Positions 23,970-37,841 of a DNA stretch of 64,000 bases are shown in pieces. Made by a program: the position numbers and the translations under genes. The notes beneath the pieces were generated by a model that saw nothing but the letters and a program-made list of their open reading frames with translations, ran no database searches and was not told the origin of the DNA. Source of the stretch: Silurus meridionalis (lineage: Eukaryota; Chordata; Actinopteri; Siluriformes; Siluridae); the NCBI RefSeq assembly GCF_014805685.1, contig NC_060902.1, positions 2,591,145 through 2,655,144 on the forward strand, in the 5' to 3' direction. The stretch's first letter is position 1. The number at the start of each line of letters is the position of its first letter.

Positions 23970-25028
23970 TCGCCTCGCTTCTCGTTCGCGCTCTTTCCTC
24001 TTTTTTTTCTTTTTTTTTCTGTCGCTTTTTTCCCTCCGTTTGGAGTTTTTTTTTTTTTTTTTTTATTTCTCTGTGGTGACCTGGCTTTTTAAAACATACA
24101 CTTTCTGTATCACCAAAACCCCTATTTCCCCAGTGTGTGTGTGTGTGTGTGTGTGTGTGGGATTTTGTTTTGTTTTATTTATAGGTTAGAACTATTAGGA
24201 AAGCTCCTCCACTGCTCATGGGCTGCTGCTTGGACGGTTTTTCCAGAGTTCTTTGATCATCTCCATATACTTCCTGGTGTTTCCATAGTTTTTCCTGTTC
24301 CAACATGCGCCACCCAACCCCATTGTACCATTTTAGGATTGATTGACAGCTTCTGTAAGCCACACCCCTTTATCTATGTTTGATATTAGTAATTTTTTAC
24401 TGTGATTTCCTCACTCACACACACACACACACACACACACCCCAACACCCTGAAAATCAATATTAAATCTTTCCTCATAATAACCACCTCGTGTTTACTG
24501 ACATGGGTTGCCAGATCACCCAGAATCCTAGCCTTTACCAGTTAATTACACACTGAACCAATCTAACATTATCTGGACAGTCTAATCCTCTCCAAATCGG
24601 ACCAATTTCAGTGTAATGAAAACTAAAATGTTTTTAAAATTAATTACCCAGGATTTTTTTTTTATAAATCATTGAAACTGTGAGTGAAGTCGAAACACTG
24701 CTTTCAAACCAATCTGAGCCTTTTATACCCTTTTTTTACACGCCGCCCGTGTGTCACGTGAGATCCAAATTCAAACATTTTTTGCATAAAGCTTATTACA
24801 CACACAATTTTAGCCGGTGAGTGTTCGAGCAGGGAAACGCCCCCTTTTTACCCCCCCCCCCCCCTTTTTTTTTTTTTTTTTTTTATAATATATAAATCCA
24901 GATCCCCATTAATACGATTGGTCCATGTTCAATTATTTGATATTTGTTGCCCCAAATTTATATTCAATAATTTGCTTAATATTTTTGCTTAATATTTTAA
25001 GTAAAAAAAAAAAAAAATCTCCTTCTCT

Positions 25029-25059
<31 letters not shown>

Positions 25060-25130
25060 GGTGTCTCCTAAGGGATTTTTTCATTCACTAAATCATCTCC
25101 TAACTGAAACCTATTTTTGGTTTTGCTTTG

Positions 25131-25182
<52 letters not shown>

Positions 25183-25310
25183 TGTAATCTTAAGCAGTGT
25201 ATAGGATGTTTTAAAAAGAAGGGTTATTCCCCCTTCCCTGCCCCTCCCTTCTTTCTTTACTTCTTGTTTTTCAGTGATGACCTGAGCCCCGACATGCTTT
25301 TCTTTTTCCC

Positions 25311-25345
<35 letters not shown>

Positions 25346-25935
25346 TTTAAAGCAGAGATGTAAATTTAAACGCTTTAATTTGAACATTCAGGACCGCTTT
25401 CTCTCATCCAGGACTCCAGCTAAGTTTTATTTGCTGCATTATAACCTTTTTAAAAGCCGAGACGTGACTTCCTGCAGCGAGGCGTTTGTTCTGTAGCCGT
25501 AAGCGCAGAAAAGTCGAGGGACTCCCCCCACTCTCGCGCGTCGAAGCGAATTTCCTCCGAACCAGCTCGAGGAGTCCGTTTGAAACGTCCTGTTCACGCC
25601 CCGGCGTCTGTTCCTCTCGTTTCAGCTCCAGAGCTTTAACACGATGGACTTGGATCATGACTTCATCTGTACAGTCTTCATGTGCATGAACTTCTCATGA
25701 GGCTTTAAAGCGACCCAACAACACGCTTCGGGTTTTTTTTTTTTTTTTTTTTTGTGCCAGGCATCACCGAGTATTTCCCGAACCCTGTAACCCTTCCGCT
25801 TTCCCAACCAGTGTGTCGTCTCCAATTGTATATCATCCCTCGATTCCGCTTCCTCCTCTTTTTCCTCCTCCACCTCCCTTTTTTTTTGATACTTTGTGTG
25901 TGTTTGATCTGTCATTCTCCTCAGAATTTTTGTAA

Positions 25936-25966
<31 letters not shown>

Positions 25967-26080
25967 AAAGAAATAAAAATGTATCTTGATTTAAAAAATA
26001 TATAAACACGTGTGTGTGTGTGTGTTTGCGATGCTTTAAAAAAAAAAAAAAAGCTATTGAACTCATGTTATTAAAGGGAA
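23970..26080 (+). other. nucks1: nucks1 3' UTR and downstream flank
   Basis: No further gene is visible. Human NUCKS1 has a multi-kilobase 3' UTR, so much of this may be transcribed. It is studded with long T-runs (about 24045-24064, 24865-24884, 25030-25059, 25734-25753, 25929-25962) and (TG)n or (CA)n tracts (24132-24158, 24416-24440, 25132-25181). aataaa-type signals occur, for example near 25971, but I cannot choose the poly(A) site. Confidence 0.5.
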
Positions 26081-26690
26081 TCCTCTTTCTTTTCCTCCAT
26101 CACCTAATTTCATCCTTCAATCACCTTCTCCTCAAATGCTCTTCCTCTTTCTCCTTTTTCCATCTCCTCTTTCTTCCATTTCCTCCTTAAATGTAATTCC
26201 TTCCATCATCTTTTTTTTATCCCTCATTCTCTTAAATCTTTCTCCTACTCCTATTTCACTATCTCCTCCTTTTCTTCCTTTCACCATTTCTTTTCTCCTT
26301 CTCCATTACCTTTTGCTTCTTTCCCATTACCTTCGTCCCTTTCCATCACTTCAATTCTGTTCTTCCATCTCCTTCTTTTCTTTCACTTTTTTCTTCCTCA
26401 AATGTCCCTCTCATTTTCTTCCTCCTACTTCAATTCCTCCTCTTCCACCATTTCCTTCTTCACAAATATTAATCTTCCCCTCCTCTTCCATATTCTTCCT
26501 CAAATGTTCTTCCTCCTTTAACCACCTTTTTCTTCTTCCTCCTCCATCTATTCCTTCATTTCCTTCTGCTCAACCACCCTTGAAATCTTTGATCTCCTTT
26601 CTTCTTCATATGCCCTTCCTCCTACTCTCAAACCATCTTTCTTCCTCTTCCTTCTCCATCTTTATCTTCTTTCTATATAGCATTTTTCAG
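26081..26690. repeat. degenerate pyrimidine-rich tandem region
   Basis: About 600 bases of C/T-rich + strand, with recurring ttcctcctcaaatg, cttccatctcctt and catttccttct. It looks like a decayed tandem array. The 196-codon frame across it (26136-26726) is Ser/Pro/Leu/Phe only and has no protein character. Confidence 0.8.
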
Positions 26691-26899
26691 AAAGGACCAC
26701 ACGGTGTCGCTTTTTCCCAAATGTAAATAAGACGTTCAAATAATTGAACCTTAAAAATGTTCAATCTTCAGGAGAAAATGTTGCTGATCCGAGCATCGTA
26801 AAGGTGTCCAGTATCTCAGAAGCAATCTTCTGTGTGTAACTTCCTCGAGTAAACATCAATACACAATTCAGGTAAGTATTTGTTTTTAGGATCCTGTGT

Positions 26900-27190
26900 G
26901 TGTGTGTGTACATGATAAAGTGTGGCCGAAAGTATTGAACCTTCCAGCCAGAATCATGGTGCTTGTATTTTGGCCAAACATCTCAACGGTGGTCTCATTC
27001 GTCCAGAGGACTTTGTTCCAGAAGAACAGATGAAACTTTGCACACCTTCGCTGTAGTGCCATGCTCATTTTTTTTTTTTTTTTTTTTTTTTTTTGAGGAA
27101 AGCAGCTTTTTCCTGATCCTTCCAATCAAATCAGTGGAAAACTCCTTTGCTATAATGAATGTAAATTCGAGTTCTTCAGTTCTAACCACC
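26900..27190 (-). mobile_element. Tc1-like transposon fragment
   Basis: The minus strand reads FWNKVLWTNETTVEMFGQNT, the first catalytic block of Tc1-like transposases (usual WSDET, here WTNET, so the first Asp is lost). A T-run interrupts it. It is too degraded to define ends. Confidence 0.6.
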
Positions 27191-27235
27191 GTGTCTTTGA
27201 CATACTGAGAGTAAACGGATGGTTTCTTAATGTGT

Positions 27236-27640
27236 GGATGTGAAGCATGGAGGAGGAAGTGTAATGGTGGGGGGGAAGCATTACTCGTGACACTGTTGAT
27301 TTAGTCAAAATTGAGGCCACATTTAACCAGCATGGTACCCACAGCATTTTGCAGCATCATGCCATCAGATCGGATTTACACTTAGTGGGACCACTGTTTG
27401 TTTTCTAACACAGCAATGACCACACAAACACATCTCTAGGTTACGTAGGAGCTATTTGTCAAAGAAGGAAAGTGATTGAGTGCTGCATCAGATGACCAGG
27501 CCTCCACAATCACCCGATCAAAATCTAGATGGGATGAGTTGGACTGCAGAGTGAAGGAAAAGCAGCCAACTGGTACTCAGCATCTCTGGGAAAGATTGTT
27601 GGAAAACCATTGCAGGTTTCATCATGAGGCTGACTGAGAG
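27236..27640 (+). pseudogene. Tc1-like transposase remnant
   Basis: Reading across frames and stops, the + strand shows VKHGGGSVMV, then HCLFSNTAMTTQTH where the second catalytic Asp block should be, and WDELDCRVKEKQPTGTQHLW from the region after the third catalytic residue. Multiple stops and frame changes make it a dead copy. It is similar in type to the remnants at 41.5 and 54.8 kb. Confidence 0.7.
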
Positions 27641-28489
27641 AATGTGTGTGTGTATATATTTATTTGGTATTTGGAAATTGTGGACATGTTCTTGTTGGTT
27701 CTTTCCTCGTGTTTTGGGGTCAGCCGCTGCCTTAGCACTCTGTCCACTTCCTTGTGAAAAACACTGAGTCTGAGTCAGCGAGAAATAAACCAACTGTGAA
27801 ACTTACCAGCCCAATCAAACCAGCCGCAACTTCTACTGGAACTCTTCATGCAAATCCAACCTCCTGTGTTTTTCTTTATTTTCAGACATAAATATGCTGC
27901 ATACATATATACAATTTATTTAATTCATTAAATTTAATTAAATTTAACTTTTATTGTTTACATTAGACACCATTTGGGTAATACATGTATTGTGTGGGTG
28001 TGTGTGTGTGTGTGTGTGGGTGTGTTAAATTTTTTTTTATTTAATTTTCTAAAAATATAATCTCCGTAACTGTTCTAATTATTTCAGCAGACTAACAAAT
28101 GTCTTCATTCCTTCCATCCTTTATTCATTCGCTCCCTGGATATGTGCAATTGTCAGGATTTTCAAGAGAAATTCTTGAAGCTGGACATAAAACACTAAAG
28201 AATCCGTAGCGTTAGTGTTAGCGTTAGCCGCTTCTTGGCGCTATGGATACTTAAGTGTTTTCATGCGTGCGCAAAACAAATCACATTTCTGATACGCAGT
28301 GGGAAGCCTCTAGTTTCATTTTTTTGATACCCCTTGCATTGTTGTTTCTTTTTTTTTTTTTTTTTTAGTTTAATAATAATAATAAAGAGCAATCACTTAA
28401 TTAGTTTCTGGGGGAACTCAGATTTGAATCGTGTTCCGCACGTAAAAAAGGATTGCATTCAAACCGTTACACCCCCTTTTTAACCCATA

Positions 28490-28548
<59 letters not shown>

Positions 28549-29036
28549 TGGGTTAAAAAATAATATAAAATAATTAACGTTCTCTTCTGCTAAATCACAT
28601 ACACATCCTGTAATTATTCTCTTGGTTTAATGTGATTATAATGTGCCTTATCTGACAATTTCCATGTTATAATGCTGTAATAAATTGACTTAAATTCCCT
28701 ACATTTTGCTTAAAAATCATGTGTCGGTGTCAGCACTTAAAAAGCTGAACTTCAGGTTCTACACTTGGTTATTTTTTCTTTTTTATCAGCGGTACACACT
28801 TCCTCGTTAGACTCCTCCTCTTAGCTTCTGTGTTGATTCTGCAAATGAAACGCCGTATCACACTCTGTGTCACACTGTACATGTGAGAAGAGGACTGAAG
28901 ACAAGGATCACCATCACACACTCAACCTCACTGTATGTATCGACTCTTTCTGTTCAGCTTTTCACCACAATTACACACCTCGCCAACTGAACTTTATATG
29001 AGATAGAAATAGAAATAAATCTTATCTATATGTATA

Positions 29037-29081
<45 letters not shown>

Positions 29082-29599
29082 TTAGTTTGTAATTTGGGTG
29101 AAATTGGGGCTAAAACTAGGTCAATTCATGTTGAAGATTTCACTGGACAAACTGTAAGGCTTCATTCATTAATGTTTTTTTAAAAAACAAGGAAAAAAGG
29201 TCAGACTACAGAAGAACCTAAAATAATCATAATAATAAATTATTTTTTCATTTATATATAATATATCATATATATAATAATAATATTATATAATATTATA
29301 TAATTAATATAATATTTATTATATTATGTAAATTTTCTTGACATTTAACTTTTTCCCCATAGTTTTTTTATTTTATTTTTTATAATATATACCCCTGGCA
29401 ATGTTATGTATGCTTTCAAGTTTAATCATAGTATTTTAAAAATGTTTTAAAAGGTGGAGACTACACACACTTGTGGTACACCTAAAAATAATTGCATTCT
29501 GGATCGCATATCGAAACGAAAGCCCTGTACCCAAAAAATTACACGGCACCAATATATTTATGGTGTGTTTGTGTGTGTGTATATATATATATATACATA
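27641..29599. other. gene-free intergenic stretch
   Basis: It contains (TG)n at about 27995-28025, (TA)n(CA)n at about 28493-28549, (TA)n at 29043-29080, T-runs and AT-rich DNA. I recognise no gene. Confidence 0.6.
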
Positions 29600-31040
<1,441 letters not shown>

Positions 31041-32450
31041 TATATATATATATATATATATACAATCAGCCTGGGTGTGTATAATCAGAGTAAATTACAG
31101 GTCACAATTTGTGGGGCAAGTTGGCATCTGAATGTTATAATAATAATAAAAAAAAAAAAAACATGCTAATTCCCAGGTTTGAGAAAATATTCTGTAGATT
31201 CGATACTTACTCTGGATCATGCAAAAAAACAAAAAAAAGTACTGCAATTATTATGTCATATTTGCATTCATGAATATTTAAATTGATTTCCTGTTTCATA
31301 AATCTTCCTTGTTTTCATATTTCCATAAATATACATGATGTTCTTTCTCTCTGCCTATTAAAGGTGTCTCAATATTAATTTACACAAATGTTCAGCAAAA
31401 CACAGTAAAGTTCAGCTGTTTCCTGTATCTCTAAAACTCTACCAAGTGTTTGATAGAATGTCTGTCAAGCTAACTAACATATCGAGCTAGCATTCAGTCA
31501 TCAGAGCTTCTTTCCTGTCTAAAGATTTTTGTTTTTTATTTAACCCTTCAAATTGAATGACTTTGCTCATTACTGAAATATTTACACACCTTCAAAATAG
31601 TCCCTTTGCACACTGACTTATGAATGACGGTGCTCCCTGTAAAATAAAAGCCATCCAGCTTTGTGTCAACAGTTTGGAGAATAACCACATATGGCAGGAA
31701 CATTCAGGTGTCCCATAATTTCTGCCCATATAGTATATCTTTGAGAAGGGAGGTTGCACAAAGTACGGGCTAAATGGTACACTTTTTTTATGGGCTAAAG
31801 GGTAAACAGTAAAGGTAATTCTTCAGTCTTTGCTCATGATTAAAAGGGTGCCAATATTAATGAAGATGACTGTAAGCACTATAGTGTACACTTGGATGCT
31901 AATAATAATAATTTGTACACACCAAAATATGTGCTTGAAATAGCAAAAAGTTGTACAGTTGTGGTTTATAGAGTACAAACACTTTATGTACTGTGATAAC
32001 AGTGTGTGCGTGTGTGTGCATGTGCGTGTGTGTGTGTGCGTGTGCGTGTGTGTGTTAGCTTGTTTGCACAGCAGTGTGACTGGAGTTGACTAAATGGGTG
32101 GTGATGCATCTGTAGCAGTTACACACATTTATTTTACTCAATCGTTCCTGTTAAGGTCACGGTGTAAATACAGCCAGACGTTTTCAGGCCCCCGAATCCC
32201 AGCAATGTGGCAGAAGTTATTCTGAATTTCATACGAGTTTCCGTTAAATGTTTCCTCACAGAGAAGTTCTCAGTAAGAAGACGGCGATTCGGAAGAAACC
32301 GTAGCTTTCGCTGACTCGTAACGAAACAGCAGATTGATTAGGTTTTTACAGGATGCACTGAAAACTCGATAACTGTGCTGGTACATGCAGGTTTAATATA
32401 ACTAGTCATAAGTAATTATTTGTTATTCATTCATTTAGTAGGAATAAAAA
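31041..32450. other. gene-free intergenic stretch
   Basis: A short (TA)n tract lies at 31041-31061, a family A fragment at about 31655-31738 (cccataatttctgcccatat end) and irregular (TG)n at about 32004-32055. No gene was seen. Confidence 0.6.
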
Positions 32451-32454
32451 GATT

Positions 32455-32905
32455 AAAGGGAAAAGAGTAGGATGGATTGATGAATGGATGCATTAATGAA
32501 TACATGTTGTGGATGGATAGATGGATGGAGGGATGGATGGGAGGGTGGATCGATAGAGATATGGATGGATACATTGATAGGTGGATGGATGGATACATAG
32601 TTGGATGGTTAGATAGATTAATGATTTGGCATTGATGTAGCAGATGGATGCATTGGTGGGTGGCTGAATTGATAAATGGAGGGATGGATGGATAGATGGG
32701 AGGGTGGATCGATAAAGATATGGATGGATACATTAATAGGTGGATGGATGGATGAATAGATGGATATATACATAGTTGGATGGTTAGATTGTTAGATGGA
32801 TTGATGATTTGGCATTGATGGAGCAGATGGATGCATCGATGGCTGGCTGATTGGATAAATTGATGGAATAATAAAGATGAATGGATGGATGTCAGATGGA
32901 GTCTT
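32455..32905. repeat. GGAT-based minisatellite with higher-order period
   Basis: A degenerate (ATGG/GGAT)n array. A longer unit of about 160-180 bp is present twice, each starting gagggtggatcgata (32541 and 32700) and including ggatggttagat, then gatttggcattgatg and gcagatggatgcat. Confidence 0.85.
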
Positions 32906-32957
32906 TGGATCTGGATGCATGACATTTTCCCTTCACTTCAACTAGGAGAACAAAATG

Positions 32958-33222
32958 TGTTCCAGGTGCACAAAACCTTCCCCTGTGCAAAAATCCAGCT
33001 CCATTAAGATATGCTTAACATGGGTTGGAGTAGAAGATCTCCTGCTGTAGAGCTATAAACCCTACTGAACACCTTTGAGATGTATGTGAACACTGACTTA
33101 CCTCACCTTAATCAGTACCTGACATTACTAGCACCCTTGTGGCTGAACAAATCTCCACAAGTCTAGTGGAATATCTTCCCAGAAGAGTGGAGGTTTTTAT
33201 AACAGCAAATAGTGTTGTTCAC
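32958..33222 (-). repeat. dispersed repeat family A, reverse copy
   Basis: The family A phrases appear as reverse complement: gagtagaagatctcctgctg, then aatcagtacctgac, then ctagtggaatatcttcccag and agaagagtggaggtttttat. Confidence 0.7.
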
Positions 33223-35350
33223 AAACTATTTTTCATGTAATGTATACAACATAAATTTTTCCTATGGATGTATTTTATCAGTGTGTTTTAAGGAAAAGAA
33301 AATATTGTGTGTATTGCAAATAATCAAGAGTTCAGATTTCTACTATTTATATCTGGTGTATTTTTTGGAGTCAGGATAAATGTAATGCATTTCTACAGTG
33401 TTTCAGCAGTAGGAAATGTTGCGCAATCCTCTGGGACAGTTGAGAAAGGTACCTCGTCATTAGTACCTGAATCATTAGCTGTAACAGCAGGATGTCTTTC
33501 ATGAATCATTTAATCAGTAAATCCTAAAGAGTTGTGTAATGTGTGTATTTCCCTCAGTCTAGGTCTGTACTGAAAATGAAATAATACTGAATAAACCATT
33601 CAGGATGTAATGAAAGAAATAGATCTTCTGGTCAAATGTTCATTTCACAATCTACCAGACTTGCATAATAAAATAAAGCAATACAATACTCTTGGGTCAT
33701 GCTGGTTTAGAAAAATAGTGAGTCACAACCAGTGTTTGAAATGAACAACTACCAACCCACCAAATGTCGGAAGAAATCAGATGTGGCAGGTAACACCATC
33801 AAGTCATTGGCTAATTTCATGAAGTTCATGAAAGGGCAGATTTAGGGCAAATCTTAAAGAAAATCTTTAAAAATATAAAAAATAATTTGCGATACTTGCC
33901 TGGGGTAACCAACCCTCGTGTTTAAAATGAAAATGTTCCCCCAAGCAAATAAGTTCAAGAAAGGAAGTTTTAAAGTCAAGTGGCAAGCTGGGTCTTAATA
34001 GGTAATGTGTGACTTGTTCTTTTTGTAGGGCTTTTCTTTGGCTAGTTGAAGTTATATATATGGGCTAAAATGTAAAATTTTATAGCAGAATTGATTGTTG
34101 AGTGAAAAGCCTGGTTAAACCCTGGTCTCAACTTTACACAGACTATATTGTACATTTATACACATTTCAAGCTGGGAGAAAAGCCTGTGTTGCATGTGTA
34201 GAAGGTGGAAATATGGGCACCTTGTTAAAATCAGTACGATTCATTATGTAATGTTTATATTTAAATAAACTAATGAATGATTTACAAAATAAATTGAGTA
34301 ATTACTTTATAGTTTTGTAACATTTTTTAAATTAATTGTAAGTAATTCAAATAAATACTAATCAAAAGAAAAGATTAGGCCTAATAGTTATGTATTACAT
34401 GTATTAATAAATGATGGTACTCATTTAAAAAAAAATCTGTAGTGTACAATGTTTTAAAATTCACCACATTTGCAGAAAAGCCCAAATTCTTCAAAATGCA
34501 GCTAGCCAAAAAAAGAAATTAACCACAAAATTTATTGTATTACAGTTGAGTAACTAGTTTGTAATACCCACTTTTTTTGCGATATCGTTTGGATATGGAA
34601 ATGAAACCTTATTGTTAAAACGATAACGCATCCAACTTACTGTATGTGGACACTTCACAGGAAACACTTGACCCACAATTCCAAACCGATATTCCAAAAC
34701 CGTGTCTATGGAGTTTCGTTGGTTATTCACAATGGAGTTTAATAATAGCCTTCGCCTGGGTTTTCATTGTTCAGATATCATCTTACAGTGAGCTTTTAAT
34801 TTCCATAACCAGTGTTGTTTAGCGGAAGAGTGTACAGCTTACAACTGCAGGTAGGTCCCACCACTGAAGTTCCAGGCTATCTCAGGCCATTCAGACATTT
34901 AGTGGAGCATCTTCCCAGTAGATTGGAGGTTATTATAAAAAAATTGGGACTAATTGCAGGATGCGATGTTCAGAAAGCACATGATCTTATGGTCAGGTGT
35001 CTACAAACTTTTGTCTATATACTGTGTGTGTGTTTGTGTGTGTGTATGTGTGTGTGTGTGTGGTGAGAGATGAAAGTAGTAGGTTTTGAAACCTAAATAA
35101 TTGTGTGTAATACAATACAGTGTGTACGGTAACATTGTATTTTTTTACTTTCCACCTACCCCTTTATTTCTTATACCATGAAAGCCATGAAAGCCAAAAA
35201 TAAGACTTTAACTAAGCAATATTTATATTCCAGGCAACATCATGGAGGACTCATGGTCAAGGATAAGGCTCCAGATCACGTCCATATCCACAGCCTTCAC
35301 CCATTTACAGGATTAGTGTGGAGAGAAGTGTACGAGCTGATCTTCTGGAT
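33223..35350. other. intergenic DNA upstream of slc45a3
   Basis: A reverse family A fragment lies at about 34870-35020, followed by a short TG-rich tract at 35024-35062. The slc45a3 promoter and 5' UTR exons should be here, but I cannot locate them. A possible acceptor, ttacag, ends at 35310, which would make 35311-35350 5' UTR or upstream coding. Confidence 0.45.
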
Positions 35351-35492
35351 ATGCGTAGCAGGCTCTTGGACTTGTACCTGGTCAACGTGTTGACATGTGG
35401 GCTGGAGATATGCATGGCCACTGGCACCATTTACATTCCCCCCATGCTCCTGGAGGCTGGAGTGCAGGAGCGCTTCATGACCATGGTGCTTG
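35351..35492 (+). CDS. slc45a3: slc45a3 first coding exon
   Basis: It encodes transmembrane helix 1 (LYLVNVLTCGLEICMATGTI) and FMTMVLG. Donor G|GTGAGT. An ATG at 35242 in another frame reads 24 codons to TAG and is not used here. Confidence 0.82.
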
Positions 35493-37797
35493 GTGAGTGA
35501 ATGTGAGCTGGGTGTTCGGGAGGTATATCCAAAAGAGCACTGCTTTAGCGTTAGCATTGTTAATCAATCTGAAGCTGACATTCCTAATCATATTTTAAAG
35601 CTTATTTCTTCTATACATGGCATTTTGTTGTTTCTGCTGATCGCTTTCCTGGTTTAGTTGAAGAAATTTCCACATTTCTGTCAAGGAATTCCAACCTTCC
35701 AAATTAATGTCAACATTTTTCTCTGTAGTCAGAAGGTTTTTCCTTAGTCAGATGTTTTGAGTTGCATAACATCTGGTTTTAAAGAGCGCAAATGGCCTAC
35801 CACATATGTGTGTTCTTTCAGTCTGTAATTCCATATGAATGTATCATTTATGACCAAGTTTGAATTTGGGTGGAAACATGGAAATGTTCAGAACGAGAAG
35901 CAGCCCTGATTTATTTTGTATTTGATTTAACCTGGATATATTTACAGATGAAAAAGTCCATGTGACTCCTGAATGCTTTATTCATTTCCATTCCCCCTCA
36001 CTGTGCAGGTGTGGGTCCTGTGCTGGGTTTGATATTCGTTCCTCCACTCGGTTCAGCGAGCGACAGATGGAGAAGTCGTTATGGGCGCCGACGTCCCTTC
36101 ATCTGGGCCCTGTGTGTCGGCGTGCTGCTCAGCCTTTTAATCATTCCTCGTGCTTCTCAAATCGCCTCTCTGTTCTACGAGCAGCAACACTGCAGGTGCG
36201 TTCACTTTACCTAATCGTGTTAACACATTACTTACGACTAAACGAGTAAGAGTGACACCAGATACTTCTATGTGTATCAAAGCATCTCTAGTTGGGAGTG
36301 CAAAAGTTTGTACACCCTTGAATGCATACACTAAATGTTTTTGTGTAAATTCCTTTATTAATCTTAAGCGTGTGCAAACTTTTGCACTTAAATGCCGTCT
36401 TCAAACCTTAACATGCTTCATATCTGGTTGTCACTTTTGTCCTTATTGCAAACGTTTGTACAACCATGAGTGTCCACTAGGGAAGATTTACCGATTCGCA
36501 TTAACGTTAACGACTTCAAATGTCTTGAGTAAATAATTTTGTATTAAGGGTGTACATATTTTTGCACCAAATTGTCCAGGATATTCTATAGCATATGTTG
36601 GATATGTGATCTATGTGGATATTCTGTAACAGGTTGGAAGTTCTGCTGTTGGTGTCGTCCATCTGTGTGCTGGAGTTCTGCGGTCAGGCCTGCTTTACCC
36701 CTCTGGAGGCGCTGGTGTCTGATCTGTACCCCAGAGAAGAGGAGAGCCGTCAGGCATTCTCCATCTACTCCATCATGCTCAGCCTGGGAGGATGCATCGG
36801 GTATCTTCTTCCATCCGTGGACTGGACCGGCCTGGGTGCATCTTCTTACCTGGGAGGCCAGGAGGCCTTCATCTACGCACTCCTCACTGTGCTGTTCCTC
36901 ATATGCCTCATGACCACAGCCTTTGTCTCGGAAGAGCAGACGGCCGGGGTGGTCCCGGAGTCATCCAGGAGATCTGCGAGCTCGTACAGCGTGTGCTGTT
37001 GGCCGTCTGAGTTGTTCTCCAGGGCGCAGATGTTGAAGCGTGCAGTGGTTAGCCTGTTCACAGTCATGCCCAGACTCTGGTCAGGGTGCAGCCACGTTCC
37101 CCGGGTGATCGCCAGGCTGTTTGTGGCCGAGCTGTGCAGCTGGATGGCTCTGATGACGTTTGTGCTGTTTTATACAGACTTTGTTGGCGAGGGTTTATAC
37201 GATGGAGTGCCCAGCGCTAAACCAGGCTCTCCTGAAAGACTTCGCTATGAGGAAGGTACTGTCTTACCATCACACTCCAGTAATATTCACTTCTTAGAGT
37301 TTTAATCCAGTTCACTGATTACTGCTTTTATAAATAATTTGTCAATTACTATTTTATACAAACTTTACAAAATGTGGTGGAAAAAAAGCTCTGTGGCTCC
37401 AAAACAATGATTTTTGTGCACAGCGAAAACAATGAATATAATTTTGGAGTACTTTAATTCATGCATAAAACTAATCTGGAGCAAGGGCTATTTATTTGTT
37501 TGTTTGTTTGTTTGTTTGTTTATGGCTGTTAATAACGAACTAACCAACTAGCTAACTTACTAACTAGAGAGACGGACAGATGTTTTAGTTTTTTACATTT
37601 TTCTTTTTAAATGGTTTTTATTTATTTATTTAATCTGCAACACCAATAAACAAACAAACACACAATTATTTGTTTTGCACTTTTTTTCTCCTCAAATAAT
37701 TATTTGTAGTATATTTATTTATTTTTTAAGGCAGGCATAGAGTCCATCGCAACAGCCATAAATAAACAAACAAACAAATTTTTGTTTCATACATTTT

Positions 37798-37841
<44 letters not shown>

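Noticed and set aside
26136..26726. 196-codon + strand frame
   Set aside because: It is a translation of the pyrimidine-rich tract (Ser, Pro, Leu, Phe, Ile) with no domain or splice evidence.
32431..32925. 164-codon minus-strand frame rich in IHPSIHPS
   Set aside because: It is a translation of the GGAT minisatellite with no protein-like composition.
35242..35316. ATG with good context upstream of slc45a3
   Set aside because: It reads only 24 codons to TAG and is out of frame with the transporter. It may be 5' UTR or a short upstream ORF if that segment is transcribed.
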